Shown piece by piece: positions 58,901 to 64,000 of a DNA stretch of 64,000 bases (the first letter of the stretch is position 1; every line of letters begins with the position of its first letter). The notes beneath the pieces are model-generated. The model had not been told where the DNA came from. It worked only from the letters and a program-made list of their open reading frames with translations, and did no database searches. Source of the DNA: Prototheca cutis (lineage: Eukaryota > Chlorophyta > Trebouxiophyceae > Chlorellales > Chlorellaceae); NCBI GenBank assembly GCA_002897115.2, contig BCIH01000005.1, forward strand, positions 622,009 to 686,008. Direction: 5' to 3'. The translations under genes and the position numbers were made by a program.

Positions 58901-59487
58901 GTGCACGGCGGCAGAATGCTGAGCTGGCGGCATCGTTTAGCAAGGCCCGATCGAAAGTGGAGGCCCTCCAGGTCCAACTCAACGCGCTCAAGGCCGAAAA
59001 GGCTCTGGGCGCTGCACGGGCTGCTGCGGCTGAGGCTGCGGCTGGTGAGGGGGGGATGAAGACTGAGACGGGCGTTGTCGCTGGGGATGGGGTTCCAAAG
59101 GCCCAGTCTCGCCCAGTGACGGAGGTCATCGAGTCGCCACTGGCGACGGTGGCGCAGGTTACGACGGCAGCAGTCCCAGAGGTTGGGAACACTGGCACTG
59201 CGCAGGCGGCGGGTACTGCTGTGACCGGGGCTGCTGTGCCCGGACCAACCCCGGCGCCGCGGGCCAGGAGGGGCAAGAAGCACAGGGCCAAGGGCGGCAA
59301 CAAGAAACATGCTGCTCCCGACAATATTGGGGAAGAGGTCGACAGCCACCCCGGCCCCGTGATGGACAGCCGACCTGCCGGCGCTGCTCCCAGGGAGCGG
59401 CTGTTCCATGGTGTGGCCTTGCTGGTTGTGGGAACCCTGCTGGCAGTGGGTGTGTCCCAGAGGCTGATGTCCGGGCTTTCTTTCTAA
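52977..59487 (+). CDS. Large coiled-coil protein with C-terminal tail anchor (golgin-like)
   Basis: Thirteen exons (52977-53144, 53312-53408, 53538-53584, 53813-54202, 54345-54442, 54663-54867, 55074-55135, 55360-56356, 56580-57044, 57169-57317, 57516-57600, 57796-57942, 58474-59487) give 1,307 residues. Apart from the first roughly 55 residues and a Thr/Pro/Val-rich segment near the end, the protein is almost entirely Ala/Glu/Arg-rich heptad sequence, a long coiled coil. Just before the end come a basic RRGKKHRAKGGNKKH patch and a single hydrophobic segment VALLVVGTLLAVGV, followed by about 11 residues. That is tail-anchor topology with the coil facing the cytosol. This layout fits golgins such as giantin or golgin-84 as vesicle tethers, but no golgin-specific motif is recognisable. 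Introns beginning at 54203 and 57943 use GC donors. Confidence 0.8.
55339..55359 (+). repeat. CA repeat abutting a 3' splice site
   Basis: About ten CA units run directly into the acceptor of exon 8 of the coiled-coil gene, replacing a pyrimidine tract. It is the same arrangement as in the CofD-like gene. Confidence 0.85.
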
Positions 59488-59745
59488 CAAGGATGTATAC
59501 GTCGTTGTCGAGCGGACCAAATGAAGGGCCTCTTCTCTCCTTTGCCCCGATCCTTGCACATGTGAGAACAAATCTACCCATTACGAACAATGAATCTGCT
59601 TTTCTGCATTGTTTTGAAAGGCCGCACATTACAGTCAGTCGCCGGTCAGCAGACTGTGCGGTCAATTGCACTGGTGGGGATGATTCAGGGGACGGCACCA
59701 TGGGTGCTCAAATGGCCCGCCTGCAGTCGGGCCTTACCACCAAGT
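59488..59745. other. Short convergent intergenic region, coiled-coil / USP39
   Basis: 258 bp between facing stop codons, likely with adjacent or overlapping 3' UTRs. Confidence 0.4.
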
Positions 59746-62743
59746 TCAGCTTTCCCGCCGCTCGTACACTTGCATGTACGTCTCTGACAGAGCCACCATC
59801 TGTGGCAGCACATCCACCACTCGCAGATCCTGCATAGAGTGTGTGTGGTTGGTGGCGACAGAGATGTGTTCCCCTGGGGGAGGCGGGATATGGGGTCGCT
59901 CATGAACACAGCACCATGCCCAGGTGGTTTTGCAACCTTCAGACTGTCATGCCGCCACTAGGGGTCACCAACACCTCAACACCCACGCAATCTGCGCCAT
60001 CCCCCGAACCAGGCTCACCTGGACTTCATACCAGGTGTTCTCCACCTTCCGGTGGATGTGCGCGCGCAGGGTGCCCTGTTCGTACTTTCCTTCGTGCACA
60101 ATGTTGGCCAGAAGGTCATACTTTGCCACCGCCGCACCGCTGTTGCCCGGCTTGGCGACGGGTACTTCAAGCCCCTTGACGGGGAAGTTGACGATGGTGG
60201 GATTCTTCTCCCAGAAAAACTGGTTCTTCACAAAGCGTTTGACGTGCAGGACCAGGTACCGCGGCGCCCGTGTGACACGGAAGGTGCGCCGCCCGCGCTG
60301 GATGTCATCCACCACCATCTCGCCTCCATATTTTTGAAGCAGTGTGTACATGGGCACCTGAGAGAATGGAGACACATCGTGACGGTGGCGGAGGAGTGTG
60401 CAAGGTTCAGGCAGCGAAAGTGGACCACATGCGTGTGTGGCCTACTTTCCAGACAAATCCATTGCCTGCAAAGTAATCACCCCAAAATTCCTGCAAAAAC
60501 ACTGGTCCTGTACCTGGGGGATGACGACCGTCTCCATGGCATCCTTGAACAGCGGGGCTGGTGGGAGGTCCAGACCCAGCATGAGGAAAGGCAGGCGCTC
60601 CGTGATGTCAGTCGCCCAGCCCTTGGCCTTGCCCGTACCAGCGAGGGTGGTGACCTCCAGCTCTCCCTGCCACGTTTATTCGTTTGCATGCGAAGCGTTT
60701 TTGGGGTATTGAGGGGGGGCCCTGCAGGTGCTGGACCCCACCATTTACTCGTGCAATTTCCCACAACTGGTACTGCAATTCTGCACCACCAGCCAAACAC
60801 TCGCTGTCCGCCACCCCCCAACCGCCCGGTGCTACCTGGAAGCAGTCGGTGATGACGGAGCGGCGATGGCGCTTGCCGCCTGTCAACGCCAGGTGCAGCG
60901 AGTTGAGCAGCCACTGGAAAAAGTCAATGGCATCTCCTGTGGCATCGATGCTAAAGCGCTTGGCGCTGGCGGCAATGACTGCCTGCATGAACTCGTGCGG
61001 CGAGACGTGGCCCTTGAAGGCCGTGGGCACCCAAACCTTGCGCACCAGCTGTCCAAACTCACGCACAAGCTGCGACTGACATGCCTCGTAATTCTTCGGC
61101 CGCAAGAAGAAGTCCCTGACAAAGTTAGGGTTTTCTTTCAAGGATTCAGCTTGTGGAATTGGGGGTTTTAGAAGGAGGTCTTAGGATCGGTGCCCATTTG
61201 CTCCACCCCAAATCGGGGGGGGGGGGGCGCTTGAGAGGCCCCGATCCCAGAGCCCTTCACCGCCGGCCCCCCGACACACCACACCCACCCATAACCAAGC
61301 CTTCCGGCACCTGATGGGTGGGACACGGATGAGTGCTTGGATGACAGCATTGGCGTAGTCGTTGGACTTCATGTTGTTCAAGCCGACCAGACCTGGCATG
61401 TATTCGGTGCCATCCAGGGCACGAGCCCAGGTCACTCGCGTGTCTAGCGTCTTGATCTCATCCTCTGCATCCATTTGGGGTGCTTGAGAGTGTGTCCAGT
61501 GGGATTCTGAAGCGCGTCTCATTGCATGCATTCAGGTGCCTGACGACATGTTGTTTGGGCAAGACTGGGCAGGCATGAGAAGCCGCTTGTGCTGCCTGTG
61601 CGAGCATGGACATCATGGCCAGGCCACGACATCGCTTATTCCCTTTGTCAAATTTCCACCCAGACAGCGATGCTGTTCCGTCGCCAGCCAGCTCGTACCG
61701 GAATAGTGCGGGTCCAGAATGTACTGAATGTCCGTCAAGGAACGGTCATGCACCTCGTACATGTCTGGCAGGCAGTACACCTGTCGTGAATGGTGACATG
61801 GCAGTCGGATATTGAGCATGGGGTTCAGAGCTCTCTGTGAGCCTCCCTGCTGTTTTTCAGTCCCCATTCCCAGGTTTCACGCGCGCGCGCGAACGCACAC
61901 ACTGCAACTCAAAAAACAGCTCTTCGTTCACCTTGCCGTCGGCAATCTTAATAAACATGTGGTGCTTGGCTTCCAGGGCGTGCGTGTAGGCATGTGTGCT
62001 GGGGCCCCTCCCCTGCAGGATTGGCAGCAATGTAAGAGGCAGTGAGGGGATCAGTGTCCATCTATAGATTCAGGTCACCCTGGCGTCCACCATTTCCGGG
62101 GACAGTCTGCTGAGCATCCTCAAATGCGCCAAGGGCCCCACCATGCCCCAAGCACTCTCAGACCCCATCCATCTCGTGTACCTGAAAATATTTGCCGCAT
62201 ACGAGGCAGGCATAGACATTGACGGGACTCAACGAGACGGAGCAGCACTTTTCGAAATCAAAGTCGAGGTTCTGCATGCAGGTCGGAAGGAGGGGGAAGG
62301 AGGGCGTATGAGGAGGACACTGTAGGAAAATTATTTGGCATGTGTACCTTAGCAGCATTACTCAAGCGGCACCCTAGCTTCCGTGCAAAACAGCAGAAGG
62401 CACTGCAGGCAGCCCTCCATGTGAGTGCGTGCGTGGCCCTACTCATGAGCGCAGGCAGTATGACTGCACCCAAGATCAACAACCCACCCCCACGTACCTG
62501 TCTGCTAATGGTGTCCAAGTAGGGACACTCTGCTCCTACCCTGACGGAAGAGCTCATGCGGAAACTCTTCTGCAGAGGCTTGTCATCGTCGTCGTCATCG
62601 GGCTCAGACCTCCCTGCCGTGCTGCCCGGCTCTGCACGTTGGGGTCTGGCGGAGCGCTCCGTTGTCGGCATGCTGACAGATGTATCGTCGCCATCGGTGC
62701 TTGGGCCGGCATCCATGCCTTCCTCTTCCCTTGCACGCTTCAT
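59746..62743 (-). CDS. USP39: Tri-snRNP factor USP39/SAD1, inactive ubiquitin hydrolase
   Basis: Nine exons (62743-62498, 62271-62182, 62012-61932, 61780-61699, 61464-61311, 61115-60836, 60666-60514, 60357-60019, 59829-59746) give 502 residues. A charged N terminus precedes the zinc-finger UBP domain: ECPYLDT, then DFDFEKCCSVSLSPVNVYA, CLVCGKYFQGRG, and HAYTHALEAKHHMF with YCLPDMYEVHD. The USP fold follows: LVGLNNMKSNDYANAVIQAL, GHVSPHEFMQAV, KRFVKNQFFWEKNPTIVNFP, YDLLANIVHEGK. In active USPs the position within GLNN..NDYANA is a cysteine; here it is aspartate, as in all USP39/Sad1. It is therefore a structural factor needed to assemble the U4/U6.U5 tri-snRNP and not a protease. The length is slightly shorter than the human protein. 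Confidence 0.93.
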
Positions 62744-63154
62744 CGGTGCTGGTATCCTCCGGAAGGTGCTCGCCCTCCTTCGGCTCCCGCTTTCCCTTTC
62801 TACTTGCCAGGACCACGCAGTGGCATTGCGACGTAATCGTAATATAAAAAATGTGGCAGAGCATTTAGACACGTTGAGGGTAGTTTGAGAGTGATCTCGA
62901 TTGTCGAATTCTCGAAGTGCGAGCCACCACGGCCGTGCTGCATCTTCCGGCCATGGCCCCCAACCTTCCAACTGTTGGTCACACGGGAGGCAAGCCGTCT
63001 CAACGGTCAGGTCACATGCTCTTGCTCGCACTCAACTGAAGGTATTGCCCATGTCAATCAAGCCTACTCCCCGCAAACGCAGGCAAGTGTAAATAAGAGA
63101 GGAGCCTCTTCGCCAAGCACAGTCAATGTCCACGATGCAAGAGATGTCGGCGGC
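62744..63154. other. Intergenic region between USP39 and the membrane-protein gene
   Basis: About 410 bp between the USP39 start and the next stop on the same strand. It should hold the USP39 promoter. Nothing else is seen. Confidence 0.4.
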
Positions 63155-64000
63155 TCATGCATTTTTGTTCTTCTTGGGCCCCTTCTTGGACTTTGGAGCC
63201 TTGCTGCTGCTGCCGCTTTGCTGGTCGGGACCTGCTGCCTCACCTGCCACGTCGTCCGGGTGGATCTCCGGCGCCAGTGTGGCGCCCAGTGGCGGCATGC
63301 GCACGCAGACCACCAGCAAGAAGTCGCTGATCCACCGCAGGAACACAAAGCTTGCCACGTCGCCGAACAGCCAATAGACCGTCGACAACGCAAACTGAAC
63401 CATCTGTTGATGAGTTTTGGAGTTGGGCGGATGGAGGTGCTGTCATTAGGGTTTGGTTGCACTGTTTCTGGGGCGAGGCCTGTCTGTGGGGGCCTGTGAC
63501 CGTCCGGCCTGCAGCGCTTGCATTCCGTCTGCCTTATCCAACAAGGCCCCCCCCCCCCCCCCGCACACACGCACCACCATGGCCTTGACAAACTTGTTTG
63601 GGGTTTCCAGGTCCATGTGGGCCGGCAGGATGTGGTCCTCCCACACCATGGCGTATGCGGAGACATAGAAAATGGTGTAAGGTGCAAGCCCTAGCAGGAA
63701 CTCACGCCAGAAGCGGCGGCCGTCGTCCGGAATGTCTCGCAGCGCGGCCACCCCAATCGACCCGTGCTGGACGTTCCACTCCTTCTCGGCCAGCAGCCAC
63801 CTGGAGAGATTGGCGGGAAATAGTTTTGGTGCACTGAAATGGGGTCATAGGTCGATCATGCAGCCAGTCAACTCACCAGTGTATCGATATGCCCATTCCT
63901 CGGCCCCCAGCCCAACTGGACCCCACCTGCCCGCGTCGAAGACAAAGAGGAGGACAAAGCCCTCCAGCACAGCATTGCACAGGGGAAAGATGAGCAGGGA
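63155..64000 (-). CDS. Multi-pass membrane protein, unrecognised, 5' end outside window
   Basis: Partial gene on the minus strand. Exons 63403-63155, 63800-63578 and 64000-63927 (the last continuing beyond the window) join in phase. Hydrophobic segments are LLIFPLCNAVLEGFVLLFVF, FLLGLAPYTIFYVSAYAM, FALSTVYWLFGDVASFVFL and a shorter FLLVVCV, so at least four membrane passes. Between the first two lies a charged loop (EKEWNVQHGS, DIPDDGRRFWREF). The cytosolic or lumenal C terminus is hydrophilic and ends in a lysine-rich KSKKGPKKNKNA tail. I do not recognise the family. A G run (in gene sense) lies in the intron at 63547-63562. Confidence 0.65.

Noticed and set aside
59746..62743. USP39 as an active deubiquitinase
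   Set aside because: The catalytic cysteine position is aspartate (NDYANA), as in all USP39/Sad1 proteins known to be inactive.
1..64000. tRNA, rRNA, transposon or telomere features
   Set aside because: I looked for cloverleaf-like arms, terminal inverted repeats, reverse-transcriptase or transposase motifs and telomeric repeats and found none that I could defend by eye.

Overview
The window is nuclear DNA from a eukaryote with a compact, GC-rich, intron-rich genome. The best guess is a unicellular green alga of the Chlorella/trebouxiophyte kind. The grounds are: about 18 genes in 64 kb, all interrupted by short spliceosomal introns; a PH-domain DGAT1; an organelle-type RsgA GTPase; a YvcK/CofD-like protein; a plant-style meiotic HORMA protein; and a molybdenum-cofactor MoaA with an organelle-targeting-like N terminus. 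The lineage is an inference; the eukaryotic nuclear nature is seen directly. I rebuilt the exons by hand from splice sites, reading phase and known protein families. For 16 of the 18 genes the whole coding sequence closes in frame.

Layout. 0-5 kb: a CAMK/SnRK-like protein kinase (-) and MoaA (+), divergent. 5-12 kb: a CWF19L1/Drn1-like splicing factor carrying an RRM (-), a SET-domain lysine methyltransferase (-) and a metallo-beta-lactamase-fold protein (+). 12-25 kb: the cohesin regulator PDS5 (-) and the elongation factor SPT5 (+), start codons 321 bp apart. 25-34 kb: two tandem, secreted von Willebrand A (VWA) proteins of 670 and 674 residues. 34-39 kb: RsgA (+) and a CofD/YvcK-like protein (-), convergent. 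39-46 kb: DGAT1 with a PH domain (+) and a cationic amino-acid transporter (+). 46-53 kb: the meiotic axis protein ASY1/HOP1 (+) and THO subunit THOC3/TEX1 (+). 53-63 kb: a 1,307-residue tail-anchored coiled-coil protein (+) and the U4/U6.U5 tri-snRNP factor USP39/SAD1 (-). 63-64 kb: a multi-pass membrane protein (-) that runs off the window.

Functional themes are RNA processing and transcription (CWF19L1, USP39, THOC3, SPT5), chromosome structure (PDS5, ASY1) and organelle or metabolic housekeeping (MoaA, RsgA, DGAT1, transporter). Eukaryotic genes are normally transcribed singly, so co-location need not mean a pathway. I saw no CRISPR array, transposon, rRNA or convincing tRNA. The least ordinary features are the tandem VWA pair with an intron present in only one copy, repeated GC-AG introns, micro-exons of 21 and 31 nt, T-rich/poly-G tracts inside introns, CA repeats abutting 3' splice sites, and the RRM inside the CWF19-like protein.
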